Source: Pseudomonadota bacterium | GTDB taxonomy: Bacteria; Verrucomicrobiota; Verrucomicrobiia; Limisphaerales; SXTU01 | Reading direction: 5' to 3' | Assembly (NCBI GenBank): GCA_009924135.1 | Contig: RFSE01000047.1 | Coordinates: 1 to 33,411, forward strand | Length of the DNA stretch: 33,411 nucleotides | Part shown: positions 23,892-31,334 of the stretch, in pieces | How positions within the stretch are numbered: the stretch's first letter is position 1 | Layout of the letters: the number at the start of each line of letters is the position of its first letter | The notes under the pieces: generated by a model | Seen by the model: only the letters and a program-made list of their open reading frames with translations | What the model was told of the DNA's origin: nothing | Database searches by the model: none | Translations under genes and position numbers: made by a program

Positions 23892-24380
23892 ATGCCCCTC
23901 CTCCTTAACCTCCGCGAACTCCAGGCCGAGCCGCAGGAATTGTCCGGCGAACTGCCCGTGGCCGACCTGACGCTCGAACCGCTGGACCCCGCGCTGCATC
24001 TCATTTACCCGCTGGAATACGACCTCACGGCCACGTTCATGGAGGACGCCATTCTCGTGCAGGGCGAGCTGCGGCTGCCCATGGAATGCGAGTGCGTCCG
24101 GTGCCTGGAACACTTCGATTTCGACTTGGACCTGCCGGACTTCGCCGTGCACCTGCCCCTGGCCGGTGATGATGCGGTTCCCGTCGTGGACGATACCGTG
24201 GACTTGACACCTTATATGCGCGAAGACATTCTGCTCATGCTTCCGCAGCATCCGCTGTGCAAGCCTGACTGTCGCGGTCTGTCGCAGCTCGCGGCCGGCG
24301 GCGCGTCGGGACCAACCACCCAGACGAACGCAGGCGCGTCGGCATGGACCGCGTTGAACAAACTGAAACTGAAAGACTAA
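23892..24380 (+). CDS. yceD: DUF177 (YceD) family protein
   Basis: This 162-residue protein belongs to DUF177/YceD, almost always encoded before rpmF; bacterial and plant homologues are linked to 23S rRNA accumulation. Recognisable are ECVRCLEHFDF with Cys66/68/71 and the C-terminal LCKPDCRGL. Many family members continue with a further Cys (GLCPxCG), whereas here the residue after GL is Ser, so the second metal-like site is incomplete. ATG at 23892 was chosen because the same start is duplicated at 23016. It is followed after 5 nt by rpmF. Its first 67 bp are the right-hand copy of the repeat flanking the toxin cassette. Confidence 0.9.
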   Translation: MPLLLNLRELQAEPQELSGELPVADLTLEPLDPALHLIYPLEYDLTATFMEDAILVQGELRLPMECECVRCLEHFDFDLDLPDFAVHLPLAGDDAVPVVDDTVDLTPYMREDILLMLPQHPLCKPDCRGLSQLAAGGASGPTTQTNAGASAWTALNKLKLKD

Positions 24381-24385
24381 ATACT

Positions 24386-24574
24386 ATGGGCGTCCCGAAG
24401 CGCAAACCTTCTCACAGCCGCCAACGCATGCGTCGCGCTTACAACAGCGTGCTCAAGCTGCCGCAGCTCTCCGTCTGCCCCCAATGCGCCGCCCCCGCGT
24501 TGCCCCACCGGGTCTGCCCGGCCTGCGGCTTCTACAAGGGCAAGCAGATTCTCACGGTCACGGCCGGCATGTAA
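24386..24574 (+). CDS. rpmF: 50S ribosomal protein L32
   Basis: This 62-residue protein is L32 of the large subunit. The start MGVPKRKPSHSRQRMRRAYN is the usual basic N-terminus, and a zinc ribbon is intact: CPQC (31, 34) and CPAC (44, 47), followed by GFYKGKQIL. It is the zinc-binding form of L32. ATG at 24386 was chosen, 5 nt after the yceD stop. It precedes plsX by 46 bp, the conserved rpmF-plsX-fabH arrangement. Confidence 0.97.
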   Translation: MGVPKRKPSHSRQRMRRAYNSVLKLPQLSVCPQCAAPALPHRVCPACGFYKGKQILTVTAGM

Positions 24575-24620
24575 TTTTCGAGCAAGGGCGCGGCGGTTTT
24601 CCGGCGCGCCCTTTTCGTTT

Positions 24621-25573
24621 ATGCGCATCGCAGTGGATGTCATGGGTGGCGACCACGGCAGTGGGGTCATCATTGACGGGGTCAAACTCGCGCTGGCGGA
24701 AAAGTCCACGCTTCCCAGGTCCTCGCCATGGAGGACAAGCCGGTGGACGCCGTGCGCAAGAAAAAAGACTGCTCGATCGTCCGCGCCATTGAGTTGGTCC
24801 GGGACGGCAAGGCGGACGCCATCGTCTCGCCCGGCAACACCGGCGGCATTCTGGCCGCCGGCACGTTCCGTTTGCGCACCCTGCCCGGCATCAGCCGCGC
24901 GGCCATCGCGACCGTGATGCCCGAGCCGGAGAGCGAGTTTGTCCTGCTGGACGCCGGCGCAAACACGGAGTGCAAGCCCTGGCACCTCGCCGAGTTCGCC
25001 ATCATGGGCAGCATCTATGCCCGGGAGATTCTTCGTAAGCCCAATCCGCGCGTGGGCGTCCTCTCCAACGGCACCGAGGAAACCAAGGGCACGGAACTCA
25101 CCCAGGCCGCACTCCAGCTCTGCAAGAAGCTCGACCTCAACTTCCTCGGCTACGTCGAAGGCCACGACCTCTTCAGCAACCATGTGGACGTGGTGGTTTG
25201 CGACGGTTTCGTAGGCAACATCGTGCTCAAGACCTGCGAGAGCCTCGCGCGCGGCATGTTCGCCATGCTCAAGCGCGAGCTGACCGCCAACCCCAAGCGC
25301 AAGCTCGGCGCGTTGCTGGCCAAGAACGCCTTCCGCACCATCAAACGCCGCACGGACTCGGAGAATTACGGTGGCGCGCCCCTGCTGGGTTTGAACGGGG
25401 TCGTCTTCAAGGCCCACGCCTCGGCCCGGGAGCGCTCCATCCTCAACGCCATCCGCGTGGCCACGGAAACCCTGGAGTTCAACGTGAACCAGGCCATCGC
25501 CCGCGAAGCGGCCAAGGCCGAACCGTTGCTCGAAGAAGCGCGGAAATCCGGCGGTGCCGCCGAGCAGGCCTGA
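24621..25573 (+). pseudogene. plsX: Phosphate acyltransferase PlsX, disrupted by an internal deletion
   Basis: PlsX makes acyl-phosphate from acyl-ACP for phospholipid synthesis. The N-terminus (MRIAVDVMGGDHGSG, from 24621) and the rest (from 24704: VHASQVLAMEDKPVDAV, then SPGNTGG, VLLDAGANTE, GVLSNGTEETKG, CDGFVGNIVLK) are both clearly PlsX but lie in different frames. At about 24700-24706 the sequence jumps from LALAE to VHASQVLAMEDKP. Roughly 30-50 residues usually found between these segments are missing, and the frame changes. The longest remaining frame from ATG 24728 (281 residues) lacks the N-terminal strand. Because plsX is normally important, an assembly deletion is a serious alternative to a true pseudogene. 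Confidence 0.85.
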
Positions 25574-25601
25574 TTTCCGTTGCCCTTGAAATTCCTCAAC
25601 C

Positions 25602-25630
25602 TTGACTTTTCGTCACCGGAAAATTGCAAT
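25602..25630 (+). promoter_or_regulatory. Candidate fabH promoter
   Basis: TTGACT (25602-25607), 17-bp spacer, TGCAAT (25625-25630), 14 nt before the fabH ATG at 25645. The -10 box is weaker than the others proposed here. If real, fabH can be expressed without reading through plsX. Confidence 0.4.
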
Positions 25631-25644
25631 CGGGTGACACGGCA

Positions 25645-26682
25645 ATGAGTTCACTACCTGCCCGCGACTTCACCAACCCCCGCGCCAAGCACGGGTTCCA
25701 AGGCCGCACCTGCTCCGTTACCGGCGTGGGTGCCTACGTCCCGGAACGCGTGGTGACCAACGCCGACCTGGAAAAGTTCGTCGATACCACCGACGAATGG
25801 ATCACCAGCCGCACGGGCATCAAGGCCCGGCGCATCGCCGCCGACAACGAGTTCTGCTCCGACCTCGCCGCGAAGGCCGCCGAGCGGGCCATGGCCCAGG
25901 CCGGCGTCACCGCCGACCAGATCGACCTCATCATCGTCGCCACCATCACGCCGGACATGCCGTTTCCGTCCACGGCCTGCCTGGTGCAGCACAAGATCGG
26001 GGCCAAGCGGGCGGCGGCCTTTGACCTCGAAGCGGCCTGCTCCGGTTTCATCTACGCGCTGGAAGTAGGCCAGCAGTTCATCATGTCCCGCACGAGCGAG
26101 TGCGTGCTGGTCATCGGCGCGGAGAAGCTGTCCTCGATCATGGACTGGAAGGACCGCACCACCTGCGTGCTCTTCGGCGACGGCGCGGGCGCAGCAATCC
26201 TCCAGCACCGACCCGACTCGCACGGCCTGCTCACCGCCTGCATGGGCGCGGATGGTGGCAAGGCGGCGTTGCTTTCCCAACCGGGCGGCGGCTGCCGTTT
26301 CCCGGCCACGCGCGACAGCGTGGACCAGCGGCTGCATTACCTGAAAATGGACGGCAAGGAAGTCTTCAAGAACGCGGTCAACGCCATGTGCACCGCCGCC
26401 CGTGAGGCGCTGGCCCGCTGCGAACTCTCCGTCAGCCAGATCAAGTGCGTCATCCCGCATCAGGCCAACCAGCGCATCATCGACGCCGTGGCCGAACGCC
26501 TCGAAGCAACGCCCGAACAGATGTTCGTGAACCTCGACAAGTACGGCAACACCTCCGCCGCCAGCGTGGCCATCGCGCTGGATGAAGCAGTTTCCACCGG
26601 GCGAATTCAGCGCGGCGACCTGGTGCTGCTCGTGGTCTTCGGAGCCGGGTTGACTTGGGGTGCGGCGGTGATCGAGTGGTGA
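25645..26682 (+). CDS. fabH: 3-oxoacyl-ACP synthase III
   Basis: This 345-residue condensing enzyme starts fatty acid synthesis by joining acetyl-CoA (or another primer) to malonyl-ACP. The catalytic triad is visible: Cys132 in LEAACSGFIYAL, His272 in IPHQANQRII, Asn302 in KYGNTSAASV. The VVTNADLEKFVDTTDEWI and RTGIKARRIA segments near the N-terminus and the closing FGAGLTWGAAVIEW are typical. ATG at 25645 was chosen over a TTG at 25624. The N-terminus has about 20 residues before the usual start, a modest extension. It follows plsX by 71 bp. No fabD, fabG or acpP follows; instead two large repeats. Confidence 0.96.
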   Translation: MSSLPARDFTNPRAKHGFQGRTCSVTGVGAYVPERVVTNADLEKFVDTTDEWITSRTGIKARRIAADNEFCSDLAAKAAERAMAQAGVTADQIDLIIVATITPDMPFPSTACLVQHKIGAKRAAAFDLEAACSGFIYALEVGQQFIMSRTSECVLVIGAEKLSSIMDWKDRTTCVLFGDGAGAAILQHRPDSHGLLTACMGADGGKAALLSQPGGGCRFPATRDSVDQRLHYLKMDGKEVFKNAVNAMCTAAREALARCELSVSQIKCVIPHQANQRIIDAVAERLEATPEQMFVNLDKYGNTSAASVAIALDEAVSTGRIQRGDLVLLVVFGAGLTWGAAVIEW

Positions 26683-26697
26683 GGGACGATGAAGTTG

Positions 26698-26854
26698 AGC
26701 CACGGATTGAACACGGATTAAACACGGAGCCAACGGTGCCGGGACCGCCGCGCACGCTGCTTTACCCGCACCGTATGGTACCGGCAGGCAACTTCGACAA
26801 AACGCGGGCTCCGCTCGTCCCCGTCCGTGTTTCATCCGTGTTTCATCCGTGGCT
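26698..26854. repeat. Inverted repeat with tandem cacggattaaa-type arms
   Basis: Left arm agccacggattgaacacgga (26698-26729) and right arm ending catccgtgtttcatccgtgg (26823-26854) are inverted copies, each made of about three 11-12 bp units. It begins 16 bp after the fabH stop. Together with the next repeat it fills the 26683-27064 gap, which has no supported gene. Confidence 0.85.
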
Positions 26855-26890
26855 AATGAATCGGTTGGGCTTTTTCCGAACGTTGAAATT

Positions 26891-27019
26891 GAAACCGCGG
26901 ATTTCGCGGATGACACGGATGGGATTGCTTTCCTGCGCTGCGTTGGGGAACCAATCCCGCCGGAGACGAGCTTACGCAACCAATTCCTTATCCGCGCCAT
27001 CCGCGTCATCTGCGGTTTT
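26891..27019. repeat. 129-bp dispersed inverted-repeat element, copy B
   Basis: It starts gaaaccgcggatttcgcgg and ends gtcatctgcggttttc. It is the second copy, in opposite orientation, of the element at 3212-3340; similarity continues through the central part (for example the gcgttggggaaccaatc stretch versus gcgttggagaaccaatc in the reverse complement of copy A). Confidence 0.85.
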
Positions 27020-27064
27020 CCCATTGAATTTCGAGCTTGGCGCAGCCCCCGACCCCGCCGCGAT

Positions 27065-27092
27065 TTGACGGCGGGGCGTTTGGTGGTATGTT
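27065..27092 (+). promoter_or_regulatory. Predicted promoter of the PilZ-like gene
   Basis: TTGACG (27065-27070), 16-bp spacer, TATGTT (27087-27092). Transcription would start near 27099, so the ATG at 27106 is favoured over in-frame ATGs at 27088 and 27094. Confidence 0.5.
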
Positions 27093-27105
27093 GATGCCGT
27101 TCCTT

Positions 27106-27396
27106 ATGAGCACTCGTAAAGCTGATTCCGCCACCTCGTTAAGCCTGACCTCCGCTGCGGCCCGTGTCCGCAAGAACGGCATCGAATTTCGCACCGTCAC
27201 GCCCATTGCGGAGTGGACCGAGTTGACCGTGGAGCTGCGCGACCCGGAGGATGGCAGCGAGATTCAGGCCAAAGGCGTCGTCGTGGACTGCCAAGGCGAC
27301 CGGCATCAGGGCTACTTGGTTTCCATGGTCTTCATGGACGTGGCTCCCTTGGTCCAAGCCCGTTTGAACCTGCTGGCATATTCCAACTTGGCATGA
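27106..27396 (+). CDS. PilZ-like domain protein next to pilT
   Basis: This 96-residue protein looks like a minimal PilZ-type beta barrel: ARVRKNGIEFRTVTPIAEWT, TELTVELRDP, IQAKGVVVDCQGDRHQGYLV and SMVFMDVAPLVQARLNLLA. PilZ domains often bind cyclic di-GMP through an N-terminal RxxxR and a (D/N)xSxxG motif; neither is clear here, so nucleotide binding should not be assumed. It lies 29 bp upstream of pilT in the same direction, suggesting a role in type IV pilus or surface motility control. The start at 27106 is supported by promoter position. Confidence 0.65.
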   Translation: MSTRKADSATSLSLTSAAARVRKNGIEFRTVTPIAEWTELTVELRDPEDGSEIQAKGVVVDCQGDRHQGYLVSMVFMDVAPLVQARLNLLAYSNLA

Positions 27397-27416
27397 AATT
27401 GCGCGCTGACTAGAGT
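27388..27416 (+). promoter_or_regulatory. Predicted pilT promoter abutting the start codon
   Basis: TTGGCA (27388-27393), 17-bp spacer, TAGAGT (27411-27416), then 9 nt to ATG 27426. It overlaps the end of the PilZ-like gene and has the same geometry as the hisD and symporter promoters. Confidence 0.55.
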
Positions 27417-27425
27417 CCGCGCCAT

Positions 27426-28586
27426 ATGTCTTTGCCTGTTAACGAGCCCGCGAACGAGGATGTCGCGTTTTTCAACCAAATCCTGAAGGCCGGTGTGGAC
27501 GGCGGCTGTTCTGACGTCCACATCAAGGTCGGCACGCCCGCCTCCTTCCGCATCAGCCGCGCCTTTCACTCCATCGACTTCGTGCCCACGCAGGCATGGA
27601 TGACCAGTGTCATCGACGGCATCTGCCCGAAGCATATGCGCGCCGGCCTCGAGGCCGACCGCGAGACGGACTTCTCCTACTCCGCGCCCGGCGTCGGACG
27701 CTTCCGTACCAACGTATTTCAGTCCCTGGGCCGCTGGTGCATCGTCATGCGCTACATCAAGGCCACGGTGCCCTCGTTCGAGAAGCTGGGCCTGCCGGAC
27801 ATTCTCAAGACCGTCGCCGAGTCCCCGCGCGGCATCGTCCTCATGGCCGGCACCACCGGTTCCGGCAAGTCCACCACGCTCGCCGCGATGCTCGAGCACC
27901 TGAACAACAACTTCCGCAAGCACATCGTCACGCTCGAGGACCCCATCGAATTCGTCTTCGAGGAAAACCAGTGCCTCATCGAGCAGCGCGAGTTGAACCT
28001 CGATACAATGAGCTTCCACCGCGCGATGAAGAGCGCCCTGCGTGAAGACCCGGACGTCATCATGGTCGGCGAAATGCGTGACGCCATCAGCTTCCAGACC
28101 TCGATCAGCGCGGCGGACACCGGCCACACCGTCATCTCCACCATGCACACCACGAGCGCCAACAGCTCCGTGGGCCGCATCCTGGAGTACTTCAAGCAGG
28201 ACGAACGCGACACCATCCGCCGCCAGCTCGCCGGCACGCTCCGGTCCGTCTGCTGTCAGCGCATGGTGCCCACGGCCGAAGGCGGCATGCGCCCCGCGCT
28301 GGAAATCATGATCAACACCATCTCGATCAAGAAGGCCATCGAGGAAAACCAGCTCGGCAAGCTCCTGCCCCTCATCGAGAGCAGCAACAAGATTCAAGAA
28401 GTGGACGGCGTACCGATGTGGGTGGACCAGGGTGAAGGCATGATGAGCTTCAACCAGTGCATCTTCAACCTGCTCCAGCAGGGCATCATCACCGAAGAAA
28501 AGGCGATGGAAAAGGCCTCCAATCCGCAACAGCTCAAAATGTGGATGGAAGGCATCTTCACCAGCTCCGGCGGCATCACGGGCTGA
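27426..28586 (+). CDS. pilT: Type IV pilus retraction ATPase, PilT family
   Basis: This 386-residue cytoplasmic hexameric ATPase drives retraction of type IV pili, or a related function in a secretion system. The N-terminal PAS-like domain (1-120) includes GGCSDVHIKVG. The core has Walker A AGTTGSGKST (141-150), the Asp box TLEDPIEFVFEE, Walker B DVIMVGEMRDA (around 210-220) and the His box HTVISTMHTTSAN. The C-terminal part (LRSVCCQRMVPTAEGGMRPA) fits PilT/PilU. The typical PilT AIRNLIRE motif is changed (ISIKKAIEENQLGKL), so PilU-like or a divergent PilT is possible. It has its own predicted promoter and follows the PilZ-like gene. Confidence 0.92.
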   Translation: MSLPVNEPANEDVAFFNQILKAGVDGGCSDVHIKVGTPASFRISRAFHSIDFVPTQAWMTSVIDGICPKHMRAGLEADRETDFSYSAPGVGRFRTNVFQSLGRWCIVMRYIKATVPSFEKLGLPDILKTVAESPRGIVLMAGTTGSGKSTTLAAMLEHLNNNFRKHIVTLEDPIEFVFEENQCLIEQRELNLDTMSFHRAMKSALREDPDVIMVGEMRDAISFQTSISAADTGHTVISTMHTTSANSSVGRILEYFKQDERDTIRRQLAGTLRSVCCQRMVPTAEGGMRPALEIMINTISIKKAIEENQLGKLLPLIESSNKIQEVDGVPMWVDQGEGMMSFNQCIFNLLQQGIITEEKAMEKASNPQQLKMWMEGIFTSSGGITG

Positions 28587-28668
28587 TCCAGCCCGGACTA
28601 AACTTGCCGGACCGCAGGTAGCGCTTTGCTCCCGAATCGCTTTGCAGCAGAAGCACGGACGCCGGGTT

Positions 28669-28765
28669 AGCTGTTAGCTGTTAGCCTTTAGCCTTTAGCC
28701 GTCAGCAAATCGACACCTCACCCTCAATCCCTCTCCCCGGACGAGGCGGAGAGGGAGGGGAAGGC
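28669..28765. repeat. Tandem ttagcc units and a half-palindrome after pilT
   Basis: gttagctgttagctgttagc and following ctttagcc units (28669-28706) form a degenerate 7-8 bp tandem array. Next, cctcaccctcaatccctctc and a ccctctcc/ggagaggg hairpin (28715-28760) resemble the element at 11401-11530. The 28587-28778 gap has no gene. Confidence 0.65.
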
Positions 28766-28778
28766 TGCCGGCGGGGGC

Positions 28779-30158
28779 TTACTTCACCTCGATCTTCAGC
28801 GTCACGCCCATCGCGCGTTCCAATTTTGCCCGGGCCACGGAGTAGTCGTGCAACGCCGTGATTTGGGTGGTGCGCGCCTCGGTTAACGCGGTCTGCGCGT
28901 TTAGGACATCGAGCTGGGTGCCCGTGCCAGCTTCGCTCCGGGCGATGGCGAGGCGCAGGGCTTCCTCGGCCTGTTCCTGCACCTTTTTCTGCGATTCCAA
29001 AACCTCTTTCGCCTCGATGAAGTTCGAGTAGGAGGTGCGCACGTCCAGCTCGATGCGGCGCGAAACATCGTCGATGTCTTCCAGGGACTTGCGATGCAGG
29101 GCGGTCGCCTCGGCCACCTTGCCCTTGGTCAGTTTGCCGTCGAATATGTTCCAGCTCGCCTGCCAGCCGATGTCCCAGCCGGAAATGTCCCGGGTCAGAT
29201 GCTGGCTGAACCGGGAACTGTGCGAGCCCAGGCCCGCCACGATCTGCGCGCTGGGCTTCGACCCGGCCTCGGCGTTGACAATGCCTTCCTTGCGCAACCG
29301 CTCGGCCTTGCGGAGCGCCGCCAATTCGCTGCGCTGCTCCAGGGCCTTCGCCAGCGCGACGGGCAGCTCGATCTCGGTCGGGTCGGCTTCGAGCTTGCCG
29401 GAGAGTTCGAGCGGGATGTCCTGCACCACCTTGCGCGGCACGTCGTAGCCGAGGTAATTGGCCAGGTTGTTCTTGGCGATGCGGAGGGCGTTGCGGGCGC
29501 GGATGAGCTTGGGCCGGGCGTTGGCCAGCTCCACCTCGGCGCGCAGCACGTTGAAGCGCGGCACGGTGCCCGCCGCGAAGCGCCGCTCGTTATCCTGCAA
29601 TTCCTTCTTGAGCAGCTCGAGGCTCGCCTCCTGCACCACGATCTGCTGCCGGGCCAGCAACACGTCATCATACGCCGTGCGGACGGCCAGCACGGTATCG
29701 GCGATCACGGTCTGGTGCTGCAACGCCGCCTGCTCCCGCGTGTAACCGGCCACGCGCAACGCGGAATCAATCCGGCCGCCTTCGTAAATGGATTGCGTCA
29801 CCTGCACCCGCAGGGCCCAGGCCTGATCGGGCGAGGCAAAAAAACCTCCGGGATACTGCTCGATGGCCTCCTTGTCGGTGAGCGTGTGGTAGCCGGTAAA
29901 ACCCACCCGGGGCAACTGGATCGCGCGCGTCTGCATGACCACGCCATGAGCGGCCTCGAGATCGGATTTGCTCTTGAGCACGGCGCTGTTCTGGCGCAGC
30001 GCCACCTCCACGGCGTCGCGGAGCGAGAGCGGCGTGGTGGGCCAGGCGACGGCATTGGTCACCGCCACCGGAGGCGCGTTGGTGACGGCGGGTTTGTCCG
30101 CAGCGGACAACAACGAAGGCAGCGCGAACGCTAGGATCAAGGGGGTGATGTGTTTCAT
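28779..30158 (-). CDS. TolC-family outer membrane efflux protein
   Basis: This 459-residue protein forms the outer membrane channel of a tripartite exporter. The signal peptide is MKHITPLILAFALPSLLSAA. The body has the two-fold TolC/OEP repeat: LSLRDAVEVALRQNSAVLKSK at the start, long heptad-rich helices, GTVPRFNVLRAEVELANAR in the first half and its counterpart AGTGTQLDVLNAQTALTEAR in the second half. ATG at 30158 was chosen; nine upstream in-frame residues come from a GTG or similar start without signal character. It is the last gene of an operon with the HlyD-like adaptor 41 bp upstream, the ATPase and the permease. Confidence 0.92.
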   Translation of the reverse strand: MKHITPLILAFALPSLLSAADKPAVTNAPPVAVTNAVAWPTTPLSLRDAVEVALRQNSAVLKSKSDLEAAHGVVMQTRAIQLPRVGFTGYHTLTDKEAIEQYPGGFFASPDQAWALRVQVTQSIYEGGRIDSALRVAGYTREQAALQHQTVIADTVLAVRTAYDDVLLARQQIVVQEASLELLKKELQDNERRFAAGTVPRFNVLRAEVELANARPKLIRARNALRIAKNNLANYLGYDVPRKVVQDIPLELSGKLEADPTEIELPVALAKALEQRSELAALRKAERLRKEGIVNAEAGSKPSAQIVAGLGSHSSRFSQHLTRDISGWDIGWQASWNIFDGKLTKGKVAEATALHRKSLEDIDDVSRRIELDVRTSYSNFIEAKEVLESQKKVQEQAEEALRLAIARSEAGTGTQLDVLNAQTALTEARTTQITALHDYSVARAKLERAMGVTLKIEVK

Positions 30159-30199
30159 ACTCAAGGAGGTGACCCGGCGGTTCAAAGCTCGTTCAAGGT

Positions 30200-31174
30200 T
30201 TATGGTTTCGGCGCAACGGGTGGCACGACGGCGGCGGTAACGGGGGCCGTGCGCTCGATGAACACGTCCACCTGCTGGCCGACGTAGAGCGGAACCTCCG
30301 GCCGGTCCAGCTCGAAAATGATCTGCAACACCCGCGTGTCCACGCGCTCGGCACTCTCACCGGTGAGCGAGCGCTTGGGAATGACAAACGGCTCGATGCG
30401 CACAAACCGCAGGGGCAACGCGCGTTTCGTGTCCCCCTTCAGGTAGGCCACGGCAGCGCGGTTCGCCTCCACCAGCGGGGCGTTTTGCTCGTCCACCTCG
30501 GCGCGGACCTGAAGCTTCTCGACCTCGCCCAGGATCAGCAGCGGCTCCAACGGCGTGGTGCCGGCGAACTCCCCTGCGCGGACGTTGACCTGCAGAATCG
30601 TGCCATCGCGCGGCGAGCGGACGGTGAGCACGTCCAGCTCGGTCTGCGACTGGGCCAGTTGCGCTTCCATCGCCTTGATCTCGGCCTCGCTCTTGCCGAT
30701 GCGCGCGTCCCAGTTCTGCGCGCCAAACTCGCGGCGCTTGCGTTCATCCACGGAGATGACGTTGTCCTTCGCCAGTTTCTCGGCCCGCGCCAGTTGGTCG
30801 GCGGCATCCGCCTGCATCACGCGGTCGGCCACGAGGGCGGCGCGCAAGGCGTCGATCTGCGCCCGCAAGGTGGTGAGCCGGGCGCGCGCCTCGCGGTCGT
30901 CCAACTGCAAAATCACGTCACCGGCCTTCACCTTGGAGCCGACTTCGACCGAGACTTTCTGGATCAACGCGGCCTTCGGTGTGGCGATTTTGACGTTTTC
31001 GCGAACGGCTTCGAGGATGCCGGTGGCGGCGACGTGGGCCGCGTAAGGCGAGCGGGCCGGCTCGACAAACGGCGGGGGCGTCGGCGGTTTCTGCTGCATC
31101 TGCCGCACGAACATGAAGACGCCGGCGAAACCCGCGAGGGCGAGGTAGAAACTGATTTGGCGGAAGATGATCAT
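30200..31174 (-). CDS. HlyD/MacA-like periplasmic adaptor
   Basis: This 324-residue membrane fusion protein links the ABC permease to the TolC channel. An N-terminal anchor helix (IIFRQISFYLALAGFAGVFM) is followed by a Pro-rich linker, the first half of a lipoyl domain, a long coiled-coil hairpin with LRAQIDALRAAL and MEAQLAQSQTELDVLTV, the second lipoyl half (VRSPRDGTILQVNVRAGE) and a beta barrel. The biotinyl/lipoyl core motif VEVGSKVKAGDVILQLD is clear. ATG at 31174 was preferred because upstream in-frame codons derive from a repeat. The arrangement resembles the DevB-DevC-DevA exporters of cyanobacteria plus TolC; cargo unknown. Confidence 0.92.
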   Translation of the reverse strand: MIIFRQISFYLALAGFAGVFMFVRQMQQKPPTPPPFVEPARSPYAAHVAATGILEAVRENVKIATPKAALIQKVSVEVGSKVKAGDVILQLDDREARARLTTLRAQIDALRAALVADRVMQADAADQLARAEKLAKDNVISVDERKRREFGAQNWDARIGKSEAEIKAMEAQLAQSQTELDVLTVRSPRDGTILQVNVRAGEFAGTTPLEPLLILGEVEKLQVRAEVDEQNAPLVEANRAAVAYLKGDTKRALPLRFVRIEPFVIPKRSLTGESAERVDTRVLQIIFELDRPEVPLYVGQQVDVFIERTAPVTAAVVPPVAPKP

Positions 31175-31209
31175 ATGAGTGAGGTCAGGTGGTTTGGCCC
31201 GGACAGGCA

Positions 31210-31334
31210 GAAGCTCCAAGGTCCAAGCTCCAAATCCCAAATCTCAAATCAAGTTGCCGGTCATCACGGCGGGGATTCGCCATGGACCGTTGCACTTGGC
31301 TTGGAACTTGGAGCTTGGGTTTTGGAGCTTTCAC
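31210..31334. repeat. Inverted repeat between ATPase and adaptor genes
   Basis: The left arm is rich in aagctccaaggtccaagctc units (31210-31249), the right arm in cttggaacttggagcttggg (31293-31330), forming imperfect inverted copies. It runs right up to the ATPase stop codon (31331-31333) and occupies most of the gap inside the exporter operon. Confidence 0.75.

Noticed and set aside
26849-27094. Small plus-strand frame containing AIRVICGFP
   Set aside because: The same residues appear at 2959-3486 on the other strand because both are translations of the 129-bp repeat; no evidence of coding.
30159-30176. Minus-strand sequence ggtcacctccttgag before the TolC-family start, resembling the 3' end of 16S rRNA
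   Set aside because: It is the complement of a Shine-Dalgarno sequence in the wrong orientation for the gene, and no plus-strand gene starts there; most likely chance.
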